Below are positions 17,343 to 26,159 of a stretch of DNA of 45,602 bases, piece after piece. The notes beneath the pieces are model-generated. The model saw only the letters and a program-made list of their open reading frames with translations, had not been told where the DNA came from and searched no databases. The first letter of the stretch is position 1; each line of letters begins with the position of its first letter. Source of the stretch: Bacteroides sp. CAG:530 (GTDB taxonomy: Bacteria > Bacteroidota > Bacteroidia > Bacteroidales > Bacteroidaceae); NCBI GenBank assembly GCA_000434735.1, contig FR881182.1, forward strand, positions 2,726 to 48,327. The letters run 5' to 3'. A program made the translations under genes and the position numbers.

Positions 17343-18410
17343 ATGAGATATATAAAAAACGTTTTTGTACTAGTGCTGATTGCTGTAACCCTTCTGATAG
17401 GTATTGGTTACCTGATATGCGCCTACAGTCCTTATATATCACCTGTCGCACATCCTTATTGGGCTTGTACGGGCTTATTCTTTCCTATATTCGTAGTGCT
17501 CTTAGTGCTATGTATTGTAGCTTGGCTAATACTGAAACCGCGTATTGCTGTGTTGCCTGTTGCTATTCTGCTGGTAGGATGTGGCAGTTTGCGGTTATAT
17601 TGTCCGTTTAATTTCAGTAAGTCGACTCGACAAGAAACAATCAAATTTCTTTCGTATAATACAGAAGGTCTACAGTTTGGCGGTGAGAACGGTGCCGATA
17701 CAGTTTTAAGCTATCTTCGTGCTAGTAATGCCGACATTATTTGCCTGCAGGAGTTTATTCCTGACGCAGAAAAAAAGTCGCAGCGCAAGATAAAGGAAGC
17801 ACTTAGCGAATACCATTATTCTAATATAACCAAGACTAAAGGTGGCGACCGATTGGCTTGCTTCTCTCGTTTTCCTATACTATCGGCTACCAAAATAGAG
17901 TACAAGAGTCAGTTTAACGGCAGTATTCTTTATAAACTGAAAATGGGTGAAGATACACTCGTAGTAGTAAACAATCATTTGGAATCTAATAAGATAGATA
18001 CTAAAGACAAGATTATTTATAACGACTTGTTGAAATCTCCACGCGAAGAGAAAATCAAGACCGACGGGAAATACCTTTTAAAGAAATTGGCGGAAGCTGT
18101 TGTTGTTAGGGCACCCCAAGCTGATTCGGTAGCACAAGCCATAAAAGAAAACCGTTCTCGATACATGCTGGTATGCGGTGATTTTAATGATTCTCCTATC
18201 TCTTATGCCCATCATAAAATAGGAAGTGGCATGACGGACGCTTTTTCTGCGGCAGGTACTGGTTTCGGATTTTCATACAATCAGAACCGTTTTTATTTTC
18301 GCATTGACCATATTTTTTCAACACCTGCTTTTAGGGTAGTAAAGTGTGAAGTAGACCGTTCTATAAAGGCCTCAGACCATTATCCTATATGGTGTCTGCT
18401 AGAAAAATGA
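17343..18410 (+). CDS. Membrane-anchored endonuclease/exonuclease/phosphatase (EEP) family protein
   Basis: A 355-residue protein with three N-terminal membrane segments (residues about 5-95) followed by an EEP (DNase I-like) domain. The metal and catalytic signatures are complete: YNTEG, LQEF with E137, NNHLES, CGDFND with D280 and N282, and SDHYPI with H346. The family cleaves phosphodiesters or phosphomonoesters in nucleic acids, lipids or sugars, and the substrate cannot be told here. It starts 18 bases after the second rhomboid gene and ends the dapB-lepB run; about 115 bases separate it from secDF, which has its own promoter element. Confidence 0.9.
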   Translation: MRYIKNVFVLVLIAVTLLIGIGYLICAYSPYISPVAHPYWACTGLFFPIFVVLLVLCIVAWLILKPRIAVLPVAILLVGCGSLRLYCPFNFSKSTRQETIKFLSYNTEGLQFGGENGADTVLSYLRASNADIICLQEFIPDAEKKSQRKIKEALSEYHYSNITKTKGGDRLACFSRFPILSATKIEYKSQFNGSILYKLKMGEDTLVVVNNHLESNKIDTKDKIIYNDLLKSPREEKIKTDGKYLLKKLAEAVVVRAPQADSVAQAIKENRSRYMLVCGDFNDSPISYAHHKIGSGMTDAFSAAGTGFGFSYNQNRFYFRIDHIFSTPAFRVVKCEVDRSIKASDHYPIWCLLEK

Positions 18411-18463
18411 AGCCCAAACTTTAAATATTCAAAACGCTTTCTGTTTTATAAGTGAAAAAAAAC

Positions 18464-18471
18464 TATATTTG
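18464..18471 (+). promoter_or_regulatory. -7 element of secDF
   Basis: TATATTTG is a perfect TAnnTTTG match, 55 bases before the secDF ATG. Upstream sequence has T-rich candidates for a -33 box but none is exact. Confidence 0.5.
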
Positions 18472-18526
18472 CAACCTTGAATAATCGTAATTAATTAAAA
18501 AGTAAATATATAAATTAAAAAGTAAC

Positions 18527-21514
18527 ATGCAAAACAAAGGATTCGTAAAGATTTTTGCGTTATTACTGACCCTTGTATGCTTGTTTTATCTTTCGTTTTC
18601 TTTCGTGACTCGCTATCACATGAATAAGGCGGCAGAAGACCCGAAAGGTGAAGCACATTACCTTGATTCAATACAGAATGAAAAGGTTTGGTTGGGCAGT
18701 TATACGCTGAAACAATGTCGTGAGATGGAAATCGGGTTAGGCCTTGACCTGAAGGGCGGTATGAACGTCATTCTGGAGGTATCTGTTCCCGATGTTGTTA
18801 AGGCTCTGGCCGACAACAAACAAGACGAGGCTTTCAACAAAGCCGTTGCTCAAGCTGCAAAAGAGCAATTGTCAAGTCAGGAAGATTTTATCACACTGTT
18901 TGTTCGTGACTACAAGAAGTTGGCTCCTAACGGAACATTGGCTGAATTGTTCGCTACTCAGCAGTTGAAGGATAAAGTGACAACTCGTAGCACTGATTCA
19001 CAAGTAGAGGCTGTATTGCGCTCTGAAGTGAAAGCTGCTGTTGAAAACTCTTATAATGTATTGCGTACTCGTATCGACCGTTTTGGTGTGGCTCAGCCTA
19101 ACATCCAGACTTTGGAAGGTAGCATGGGACGTATCATGGTTGAGTTGCCGGGTATCAAGGAACCAGAACGTGTAAGAAAACTGTTGCAGGGTTCTGCTAA
19201 CTTGGAATTCTGGGAAACTTTCGACGCTAAAGAAATCACTCCATTGTTGGCTTCTGCCGACAGCCGCGCACGCGAAGCTCTTATGGGTACTGTAAAAGAT
19301 ACAGTGAAGGCTGAAGTTGCTGAAGCTGTTGCTGAAAAGGCTCTTTCTGCTAAAGATAGCTTGACTGCTAAGTTGAAAGGTGAATCAGTAGACGCTAAAT
19401 CGGACGCTAATATTGAAAAAGCAAAGAAAGAACATCCTTTGTTGTCTGTATTGATGCCTAATCAGTCGGGTAGAGGATGTATCGTAGGCTATGCTGATTA
19501 TAAAGATACCGCCGATGTTAACCGTATCTTGGGTATGAAAGAAGTAAAAGCTGTTCTTCCGCGCGACCTTAAGTTGATGTGGGGCGTAGCTGCTGCTGAT
19601 TTCGACAAGACTGGTCACGTATTCGAACTTTATGCAATCCGTTCTACAGAACGCAACGGACGCGCTCCGCTTGAAGGTGACGTAGTAACAGACGCTACCG
19701 ATACATACGATGAATATCACAGACCTGCAGTAAGCATGTCAATGAATACAGAAGGTGCTCGCCGTTGGGCTCAGCTTACTAAGCAGAACATCAACAAGGC
19801 TATCGCTATTGTTCTTGATAACTATGTATACAGTGCTCCTAACGTAATTAATGAAATTACCGGCGGTAACTCAAGCATCACTGGTAACTTTACTCCGGAA
19901 CAGACAAAAGACTTGGCAAACGTATTGAAGTCTGGTAAGATGCCGGCTCCTGCACGTATAGTACAGGAAGATATCGTAGGTCCGTCTTTGGGTCAGGAAT
20001 CTATCAACCAGGGTATCGTTTCATTCGTTGTTGCCTTGATTGTATTGATGATTTACATGTGCGCAATGTACGGCTTCATCCCGGGTATGATTGCCAACGG
20101 TGCATTGTTTGTTAACTTCTTCTTCACTCTTGGTATCTTGTCATCATTCCAGGCAGCTCTTACCATGTCAGGTATTGCCGGTATGGTATTGTCATTGGGT
20201 ATGGCTGTCGATGCTAACGTGTTGATTTATGAACGTACAAAAGAAGAGTTGAAATCGGGTAAGGGTACTAAGCAGGCATTGTCTGAAGGTTACTCTAACG
20301 CATTCTCTGCTATCTTCGACTCTAACTTGACATCTATCATTACAGGTATTATCTTGTTCAACTTTGGTACTGGTCCTATCCGTGGTTTTGCCACTACATT
20401 GATTATCGGTATCCTCTGTTCATTCTTTACTGCCGTATTCTTGACTCGTTTGGTTTACGAACACTTCATGAGCAAAGACAAATGGTTGAACTTGACATTT
20501 ACTACAGGTATCTCTAAGAACTTGATGCAGAATGTACACTTCAACTTCATGGGTAACGCTAAGCGTTCGTTCATGATTTGGGGAGCTGTAATCGTAATCT
20601 GTATCATCTCTTTCTTCGTTAGAGGTTTGGCACAAAGTATCGACTTTACTGGTGGTCGTAACTTCGTAGTTCAGTTTGAACAAGTAGTACAGCCCGAAAC
20701 AGTACGTGCTTTGTTGCAGGAAAAAGTTGGTGACGCCAATGTACAAGCTATCGCTTTGGGTACAGACGGTAAAACTATCCGTGTAACTACCAACTACCGT
20801 ATAGAAGAAGATTCTCCTACTATCGATGCTGAAATTGAAGAATTCCTTTACAATGCATTGAAAGAAGGTAACTTGTTGGGTCAGGGTACTACTCTGGATA
20901 TCTTCATCGACCGTGATAACCGTACTGGCGGTTCTATCATTAGCTCACAGAAGGTAGGTCCAAGTATCGCCGATGACATCAAGACATCTGCTATTTGGTC
21001 GGTTGTTCTGGCATTGATTGCTATCGGTCTTTATATCTTGTTGCGTTTCCGCAATATCGCATATAGTGTTGGTGCAACAGTAGCGTTGGTAATCGATACC
21101 ACTTTGATTATCGGTGCTTATTCATTGTGCTATGGCTGGGCTCCTTTCTCACTCGAAATTGACCAGACATTCATCGGTGCAATCTTGACAGCTATCGGTT
21201 ACTCTATCAACGATAAGGTGGTTATCTTTGACCGTGTACGTGAATTCTTCCACTTGTATCCGAAACGCGACCATGCACGTTTGTTCAATGACTCATTGAA
21301 TACTACATTGGCACGTACCATCAATACATCACTCAGTACATTGATTGTATTGTTGAGCATCTTCATCTTGGGTGGTGACAGCATTCGTAGCTTCGCATTC
21401 GCCATGATTTTAGGTGTTGTTATCGGTACATTGTCTTCATTGTTCGTAGCTGCTCCGGTTGCTTACATTACAATGGGTAAGAAAATTAAAGACGCAGAAA
21501 ATGCAGAAGCATAA
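18527..21514 (+). CDS. secDF: Fused protein translocase subunit SecDF
   Basis: Uses the proton gradient to help pull exported proteins through SecYEG at the inner membrane. At 995 aa it is a natural SecD-SecF fusion, normal for Bacteroidota. The SecD half has the start hydrophobic segment, LGLDLKGGMNVILEV, the periplasmic P1 region with RIDRFGVAQPNIQ, and IVGPSLGQESI leading into six membrane segments with the AVDANVLIYERTKEEL motif. The SecF half starts near residue 660 with DFTGGRNFVVQF, IGPS-like VGPSIADDI, and the membrane motif YSINDKVVIFDRVRE. A periplasmic insertion rich in Ala, Lys and Glu (about residues 250-305) is low in complexity. It is a single-gene unit flanked by a promoter element and a terminator. 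Confidence 0.97.
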   Translation: MQNKGFVKIFALLLTLVCLFYLSFSFVTRYHMNKAAEDPKGEAHYLDSIQNEKVWLGSYTLKQCREMEIGLGLDLKGGMNVILEVSVPDVVKALADNKQDEAFNKAVAQAAKEQLSSQEDFITLFVRDYKKLAPNGTLAELFATQQLKDKVTTRSTDSQVEAVLRSEVKAAVENSYNVLRTRIDRFGVAQPNIQTLEGSMGRIMVELPGIKEPERVRKLLQGSANLEFWETFDAKEITPLLASADSRAREALMGTVKDTVKAEVAEAVAEKALSAKDSLTAKLKGESVDAKSDANIEKAKKEHPLLSVLMPNQSGRGCIVGYADYKDTADVNRILGMKEVKAVLPRDLKLMWGVAAADFDKTGHVFELYAIRSTERNGRAPLEGDVVTDATDTYDEYHRPAVSMSMNTEGARRWAQLTKQNINKAIAIVLDNYVYSAPNVINEITGGNSSITGNFTPEQTKDLANVLKSGKMPAPARIVQEDIVGPSLGQESINQGIVSFVVALIVLMIYMCAMYGFIPGMIANGALFVNFFFTLGILSSFQAALTMSGIAGMVLSLGMAVDANVLIYERTKEELKSGKGTKQALSEGYSNAFSAIFDSNLTSIITGIILFNFGTGPIRGFATTLIIGILCSFFTAVFLTRLVYEHFMSKDKWLNLTFTTGISKNLMQNVHFNFMGNAKRSFMIWGAVIVICIISFFVRGLAQSIDFTGGRNFVVQFEQVVQPETVRALLQEKVGDANVQAIALGTDGKTIRVTTNYRIEEDSPTIDAEIEEFLYNALKEGNLLGQGTTLDIFIDRDNRTGGSIISSQKVGPSIADDIKTSAIWSVVLALIAIGLYILLRFRNIAYSVGATVALVIDTTLIIGAYSLCYGWAPFSLEIDQTFIGAILTAIGYSINDKVVIFDRVREFFHLYPKRDHARLFNDSLNTTLARTINTSLSTLIVLLSIFILGGDSIRSFAFAMILGVVIGTLSSLFVAAPVAYITMGKKIKDAENAEA

Positions 21515-21533
21515 TATCTGATACTTTTTTAGT

Positions 21534-21580
21534 AACAGCCCCCGAAAATGTAGAAATATGATTTTCGGGGGCTGTTTTTT
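21534..21580 (+). terminator. Terminator of secDF
   Basis: Perfect 16-bp inverted repeat (21534-21549 and 21561-21576) around an 11-base loop, with GC-rich core and followed by a T-run. Confidence 0.95.
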
Positions 21581-21722
21581 ATTTGCATTTTAAAAGAATA
21601 AATACTAACAAAACGATAGCATATTATTGTAAAAGACCTGTTACTCCTATCGTGTATAGTCAAAATGTTTTGCGAATATGAATATATAACACTTTTTCAC
21701 ACTGAGGGCATTCTCAAATTAC

Positions 21723-21730
21723 TATCTTTG
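21723..21730 (+). promoter_or_regulatory. -7 element of tdh-kbl
   Basis: TATCTTTG is a full TAnnTTTG match, 41 bases before the tdh ATG. No clear -33 box. Confidence 0.45.
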
Positions 21731-21771
21731 CAGTAAACTATATTCTAACTCTATAAGAAACAAAGCAAAAG

Positions 21772-22725
21772 ATGAAAAACATTCTGATTATCGGTTCTAC
21801 TGGCCAAATCGGTTCAGAACTGACTATGAAATTACGTACAGAACGACAGGGAACAGTTGTAGCTGGTTACATTAATGGTGCTGAACCAAAAGGAGAACTA
21901 AAGGAATCAGGTCCATCGGCTATTGTGGATATTACCAATGCACAGCAGATAGCCGAAGTAGTAGACCAATACAAAATCGATACAATCTATAATCTGGCGG
22001 CATTGCTGTCGGCTGTGGCCGAAGCTAAACCTTTATTGGCTTGGAAAATCGGTGTAGACGGACTGTTTAACGTGTTGGAAGTGGCACGCGAGAAAAAATG
22101 TGCCGTGTTTACCCCAAGTTCTATTGGTTCTTTCGGACCTAACACTCCTAAGGCACATACTCCGCAAGACACTTTGCAGCGTCCACGTACTATGTACGGT
22201 ATTACCAAAGTAGCCGATGAATTATTAAGTGACTATTATTTTAATAAATATGGAGTAGATACACGCTCCGTACGTTTCCCGGGACTTATTTCGTATGTAA
22301 CCCCTCCGGGCGGTGGTACAACCGACTATGCAGTAGATATCTATTATTCGGCTGCTAAGGGAGAAACATTTACTTGCCCTATCGCTGCTGGAACTTACAT
22401 GGACATGATGTATATGCCCGACGCACTTCGTGCAGCTATTGAAATCATGGAAGCCGATCCGACTCGCTTGAAACATCGTAATTCGTTCAATATCGCTTCT
22501 ATGAGCTTTGAACCCGATACAATCTATCGAAAGATTAAAGAATACGAGCCCGAATTCAAGATGAACTATGAGATAGACGCTTTGCGTCAGGGTATAGCAG
22601 AATCATGGCCCGATTCTCTTGACGACACTTGCGCACGCGAAGAGTGGGATTGGAAACCCGAGTTCGACTTGGACGCAATGACACGCGACATGCTTGAGAA
22701 GCTGAAAGTAAAATTCGGCAAATAA
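21772..22725 (+). CDS. L-threonine 3-dehydrogenase, short-chain (epimerase-like) type
   Basis: Oxidises L-threonine to 2-amino-3-ketobutyrate with NAD+. It is 317 aa and belongs to the extended short-chain dehydrogenase family, not to the zinc-dependent E. coli Tdh type. The NAD motif is GSTGQIGSEL (residues 8-17) and the catalytic pair is Y142 and K146 in MYGITKV. The segments SVRFPGLISY and TYMDMMYMPDALRA are typical of this threonine dehydrogenase group. The call is supported by the next gene, kbl, 39 bases downstream, which uses the product. Taken alone the sequence could only be called an NAD-dependent epimerase/dehydratase. Confidence 0.9.
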   Translation: MKNILIIGSTGQIGSELTMKLRTERQGTVVAGYINGAEPKGELKESGPSAIVDITNAQQIAEVVDQYKIDTIYNLAALLSAVAEAKPLLAWKIGVDGLFNVLEVAREKKCAVFTPSSIGSFGPNTPKAHTPQDTLQRPRTMYGITKVADELLSDYYFNKYGVDTRSVRFPGLISYVTPPGGGTTDYAVDIYYSAAKGETFTCPIAAGTYMDMMYMPDALRAAIEIMEADPTRLKHRNSFNIASMSFEPDTIYRKIKEYEPEFKMNYEIDALRQGIAESWPDSLDDTCAREEWDWKPEFDLDAMTRDMLEKLKVKFGK

Positions 22726-22764
22726 TAATAAAGAAAACAAGTAACCCTATAATACGATTCTTTT

Positions 22765-23955
22765 ATGTACGGTAAATTTAAAGAATTCTTATCTAACGAA
22801 TTGGCCGGAATTACTGCTGCCGGTTTGTATAAAAACGAACGTATCATCACTACTCCTCAGCGCGCCGACATTAAGGTAGGCGCAGGCAGTGATGTCCTTA
22901 ACTTCTGTGCTAACAACTATTTGGGATTGTCGGATAACAGCCGATTGATTGAAGCTGCCAAACGTGCTATGGATACTCACGGATATGGTATGTCATCGGT
23001 TCGTTTCATCTGCGGAACTCAAGACTTGCATAAACAATTGGAAGCTGCTATCTCTGATTACTTCCATACTGAAGATACTATTTTATATGCTGCTTGCTTC
23101 GACGCTAACGGTGGTTTGTTCGAACCTCTGTTTACAGAAGAAGACGCTATCATCTCTGACGCATTGAATCATGCGTCTATCATCGACGGCGTACGCTTGT
23201 GTAAGGCAAAACGCTATCGTTATGCTAATGCCGACATGGCCGACTTGGAACGCTGCTTGCAGGAAGCTCAGGCTCAGCGTCACCGCATCATCGCTACCGA
23301 CGGTGTGTTCTCTATGGACGGAAATGTAGCTCCGATGGATAAGATCTGTGAATTGGCAGAAAAATACGATGCATTGGTAATGGTAGACGAATCACACTCT
23401 GCGGGCGTAGTAGGTCCTACAGGTCACGGTGTAGCCGAACAATTTGGCGTATACGGTCGTGTAGACATCTTCACCGGAACATTGGGTAAGGCATTTGGTG
23501 GTGCTATGGGCGGATTTACAACAGGTCGTAAAGAAATCATCGACATGTTGCGTCAGCGTTCACGTCCTTATCTGTTCTCTAACTCAGTTGCTCCTGCTAT
23601 CGTAGGTGCCAGCTTGGAAATGTTCGGTATGCTGAAAGAAAGCAATGCTTTGCATGATAAGTTGGTTGATAATGTAAGCTATTTCCGCGACAAGATGATG
23701 GCTGCAGGATTCGATATCAAGCCTACCCAGAGCGCTATCTGTGCCGTAATGCTGTACGACGCTAAGTTATCACAAGACTTTGCTGCCCGTATGCAGGAAG
23801 AAGGCATTTACGTAACAGGCTTCTACTATCCGGTAGTTCCGAAAGGTCAGGCTCGTATCCGTGTACAAATCTCAGCCGGTCACGAACGTGAACATTTGGA
23901 TAAAGCTATCCAGGCATTTATCAAGGTCGGTAAAGAACTGAATGTTATAAAATAA
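22765..23955 (+). CDS. kbl: Glycine C-acetyltransferase (2-amino-3-ketobutyrate CoA ligase)
   Basis: PLP enzyme that splits 2-amino-3-ketobutyrate with CoA into glycine and acetyl-CoA, the second step of threonine breakdown. Its 396 aa match the E. coli Kbl length. It has the NFCANNYLGLS start, GYGMSSVRFICGTQ, DESHSAG with the PLP-ring Asp, and the Schiff-base Lys K242 in GTLGKAFGGAMGG. The tdh partner upstream favours Kbl over the related serine palmitoyltransferase and AONS enzymes, which share the fold. The unit ends at a strong inverted-repeat terminator. Confidence 0.96.
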   Translation: MYGKFKEFLSNELAGITAAGLYKNERIITTPQRADIKVGAGSDVLNFCANNYLGLSDNSRLIEAAKRAMDTHGYGMSSVRFICGTQDLHKQLEAAISDYFHTEDTILYAACFDANGGLFEPLFTEEDAIISDALNHASIIDGVRLCKAKRYRYANADMADLERCLQEAQAQRHRIIATDGVFSMDGNVAPMDKICELAEKYDALVMVDESHSAGVVGPTGHGVAEQFGVYGRVDIFTGTLGKAFGGAMGGFTTGRKEIIDMLRQRSRPYLFSNSVAPAIVGASLEMFGMLKESNALHDKLVDNVSYFRDKMMAAGFDIKPTQSAICAVMLYDAKLSQDFAARMQEEGIYVTGFYYPVVPKGQARIRVQISAGHEREHLDKAIQAFIKVGKELNVIK

Positions 23956-23980
23956 AAATATTGACGTAGAATATAGAACA

Positions 23981-24028
23981 AACAGCGGATAACAGAGTTT
24001 TTAAAAGCTCATGTTATCCGCTGTTTTT
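23981..24028. terminator. Terminator between kbl and tRNA-Arg
   Basis: AACAGCGGATAAC (23981-23993) pairs perfectly with 24013-24025, followed by T-run on the plus strand. The convergent tRNA ends right beside it, so it probably serves both directions. Confidence 0.85.
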
Positions 24029-24029
24029 G

Positions 24030-24101
24030 TACCCCGGAGGGGAATCGAACCCCTATCTAAAGTTTAGGAAACTTCTATTCTATCCGTTGAACTACCAAGG
24101 C
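24030..24101 (-). tRNA. tRNA-Arg (anticodon CCU)
   Basis: The minus strand folds into a full cloverleaf of 72 bases. Acceptor GCCTTGG pairs with CCGGGGT (first pair G-U), the D stem is GTTC/GAAT, the anticodon stem GAAGT/ACTTT holds loop TTCCTAA with anticodon CCT, and the T stem AGGGG/CCCCT holds loop TTCGATT. The discriminator base is A. The CCA end is not encoded. Confidence 0.95.
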
Positions 24102-24110
24102 ATATCGTTG

Positions 24111-24141
24111 CAAAATTACTCTTTTTCCATCATTTAGCAAG
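24111..24141 (-). promoter_or_regulatory. Promoter of tRNA-Arg
   Basis: On the minus strand a full -7 match TAATTTTG (24118-24111) is preceded at 19 bases by CTTG (24141-24138), close to the -33 TTTG consensus. It lies 10 bases before the tRNA. Confidence 0.6.
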
Positions 24142-24197
24142 TGTTTCGGCATAAAAACTGTATAAGCTTCAGCTTGAAGCAAATAATCGATTTTTTA

Positions 24198-24229
24198 TTT
24201 TGTTTTTTATTTTAAGTTCCCCATTTTTG
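24198..24229 (+). promoter_or_regulatory. Promoter of the oxidoreductase operon
   Basis: TTTTG at 24198-24202 and CATTTTTG at 24222-24229 (seven of eight matches to TAnnTTTG) are spaced by 19 bases, the usual Bacteroides spacing. The ATG follows at 24273. Confidence 0.55.
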
Positions 24230-24272
24230 CAGAATATGGATTAAAAAATACGCTAACTTTAAATTGTGAATT

Positions 24273-26132
24273 ATGGCAGATAAAATGACAGTCAAGGAAC
24301 TTGACGATGTAGTAGTACGTTTCTCGGGTGATTCGGGCGATGGAATGCAGCTTGCCGGTAATATGTTCTCTAATATTTCGGCGACAGAAGGAAATGACAT
24401 CAGTACATTCCCCGATTATCCGGCAGATATTCGTGCTCCGCAAGGCACTTTGACAGGTGTGTCTGGTTTTCAGGTACACGTAGGTTCAGATAAAGTATAT
24501 ACTCCTGGCGATAAATGCGACGTGTTGGTGGCTATGAACCCGGCGGCGCTGAAAACTCAATATAAATTTTGTAAGCCTCAGTCTGTTATTATCATAGATA
24601 CAGATTCGTTTACTAAACGCGACTTAGAAAAAGCACAGTTCCAGCTTGAAAATCCGTTCTCTGAATTGGGAATCAAGAACGAAGTAGTAGAAGCTGCCAT
24701 TACTACAATGTGCAAAGAAAGTCTGAAAGATAGCGGATTAGACAACAAGACCATCATGCGAACTAAGAATATGTTTGCATTGGGATTGGTTTGCTGGTTG
24801 TTCCATCGCGACATCACAATAGGTGAAAAACTCCTTCGCGAGAAATTCGCAAAGAAACCAGAGATAGCCGAAGCCAACGTGAAAGTATTGCATGACGGAT
24901 ACCACTTCGGTGAAAATACTCACGCTTCAATTTCTACAAGCTATACAGTACCTACTAAGAAGGCAATGCAGCCCGGACGATATATGGATATCAACGGTAA
25001 CAAAGCCGCTGCCTACGGATTGATTGCAGCTGCCGAGAAATCAGGCCTTCAGTTGTATTTGGGTTCATATCCTATCACTCCTGCTACCGATATTTTGCAC
25101 GAATTGGCTAAGCACAAATCTTTGGGCGTAAAGACCGTGCAGTGCGAAGACGAAATCGCAGGTTGCGCATCGGCTGTAGGTGCCGCATTTGCCGGAGCCT
25201 TGGCTGTAACAACAACTTCTGGTCCGGGTGTATGCTTGAAGAGTGAAGCCATGAACTTGGCGGTTATCACAGAGCTTCCTTTGGTTATTATCGACGTGCA
25301 GCGTGGTGGACCTTCTACAGGATTGCCTACTAAATCTGAACAAACCGACTTGCTTCAGGCATTGTACGGACGTAACGGTGAAAGCCCTATGCCAGTTATC
25401 GCTGCAACTTCGCCTACCGACTGCTTCGACGCTGCTTTCATGGCATGTAAGATAGCAGTAGAACATATGACACCGGTTATCCTTCTTAGCGACGCATACA
25501 TCGCCAACGGTTCTGCCGCATGGCATTTGCCTAATTTGAACGACTATCCTGCTATTGTTCCTCCATACGTAAAACCGGAGATGGCAGGCTCATGGACTCC
25601 GTTCCAGCGTAATCCGCAGACAGGCGTACGCTATTGGGCTACTCCTGGCATGAAGGGCTTTATGCACCGCATCGGAGGTTTGGAAAAGAGCAACGAAACA
25701 GGTGCTATCTCTACCGAACCCGAAAACCATAACCTCATGACTCGCCTGCGTGCAGAAAAAGTTGAGCGTATTGCAGCTTCTATTCCTGATTTGGAAGTGG
25801 AAGGCGATGCAGACGCAGACTTGCTGATTGTAGGATTTGGCGGTACTTACGGTCACTTGCATTCGGCTATGGACGCAATGAACAGACATGGCAAGAAGGC
25901 TGCTTTGGCACACTTCAAATTCATCAATCCGTTGCCACGCAATACCGAAGCCGTGCTTCGCCGCTACAAGAAAGTTGTCGTTGCCGAGCAGAGTATGGGA
26001 CAGTTTGCAGGATACCTGCGCATGAAGATTGAAGGATTGCACCTGCATCAGTTCAATCAGGTAAAAGGTCAGCCGTTTGTGGTGAAAGAATTGGTAGATG
26101 CTTTCGAACGTATCTTGGCATCTGACATGTAA
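24273..26132 (+). CDS. korA: 2-oxoacid:ferredoxin oxidoreductase, fused gamma-alpha subunit (probably 2-oxoglutarate)
   Basis: Works with the next gene product to decarboxylate a 2-oxoacid to its acyl-CoA while reducing ferredoxin, in the cytoplasm. At 619 aa it is a fusion: residues about 10-190 are the gamma domain (RFSGDSGDGMQLAGNMF), and about 215-600 the alpha/pyrimidine-binding part with LGSYPITPATDILHELA, QCEDEIAGCASAVGAAFAG and TTTSGPGVCLKSEAMNLA. The acetyl-CoA-forming pyruvate enzyme of Bacteroides is a single large chain, so this two-subunit form is more probably the 2-oxoglutarate enzyme; a branched-chain 2-oxoacid substrate cannot be excluded. The partner starts 27 bases downstream. 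Confidence 0.9.
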   Translation: MADKMTVKELDDVVVRFSGDSGDGMQLAGNMFSNISATEGNDISTFPDYPADIRAPQGTLTGVSGFQVHVGSDKVYTPGDKCDVLVAMNPAALKTQYKFCKPQSVIIIDTDSFTKRDLEKAQFQLENPFSELGIKNEVVEAAITTMCKESLKDSGLDNKTIMRTKNMFALGLVCWLFHRDITIGEKLLREKFAKKPEIAEANVKVLHDGYHFGENTHASISTSYTVPTKKAMQPGRYMDINGNKAAAYGLIAAAEKSGLQLYLGSYPITPATDILHELAKHKSLGVKTVQCEDEIAGCASAVGAAFAGALAVTTTSGPGVCLKSEAMNLAVITELPLVIIDVQRGGPSTGLPTKSEQTDLLQALYGRNGESPMPVIAATSPTDCFDAAFMACKIAVEHMTPVILLSDAYIANGSAAWHLPNLNDYPAIVPPYVKPEMAGSWTPFQRNPQTGVRYWATPGMKGFMHRIGGLEKSNETGAISTEPENHNLMTRLRAEKVERIAASIPDLEVEGDADADLLIVGFGGTYGHLHSAMDAMNRHGKKAALAHFKFINPLPRNTEAVLRRYKKVVVAEQSMGQFAGYLRMKIEGLHLHQFNQVKGQPFVVKELVDAFERILASDM

Positions 26133-26144
26133 AACATTAAAATC

Positions 26145-26150
26145 AGGAGG
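26145..26150 (+). promoter_or_regulatory. Strong Shine-Dalgarno sequence before korB
   Basis: AGGAGG lies 9 bases before the ATG at 26160. Such a full match is uncommon in Bacteroidota, where most genes in this window show no clear site, and it fixes the korB start. Confidence 0.7.
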
Positions 26151-26159
26151 AAAAACAAT

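Noticed and set aside
16996..17451. A 151-codon minus-strand ORF over the end of the second rhomboid gene.
   Set aside because: Antisense shadow; the plus-strand proteins have clear family motifs.
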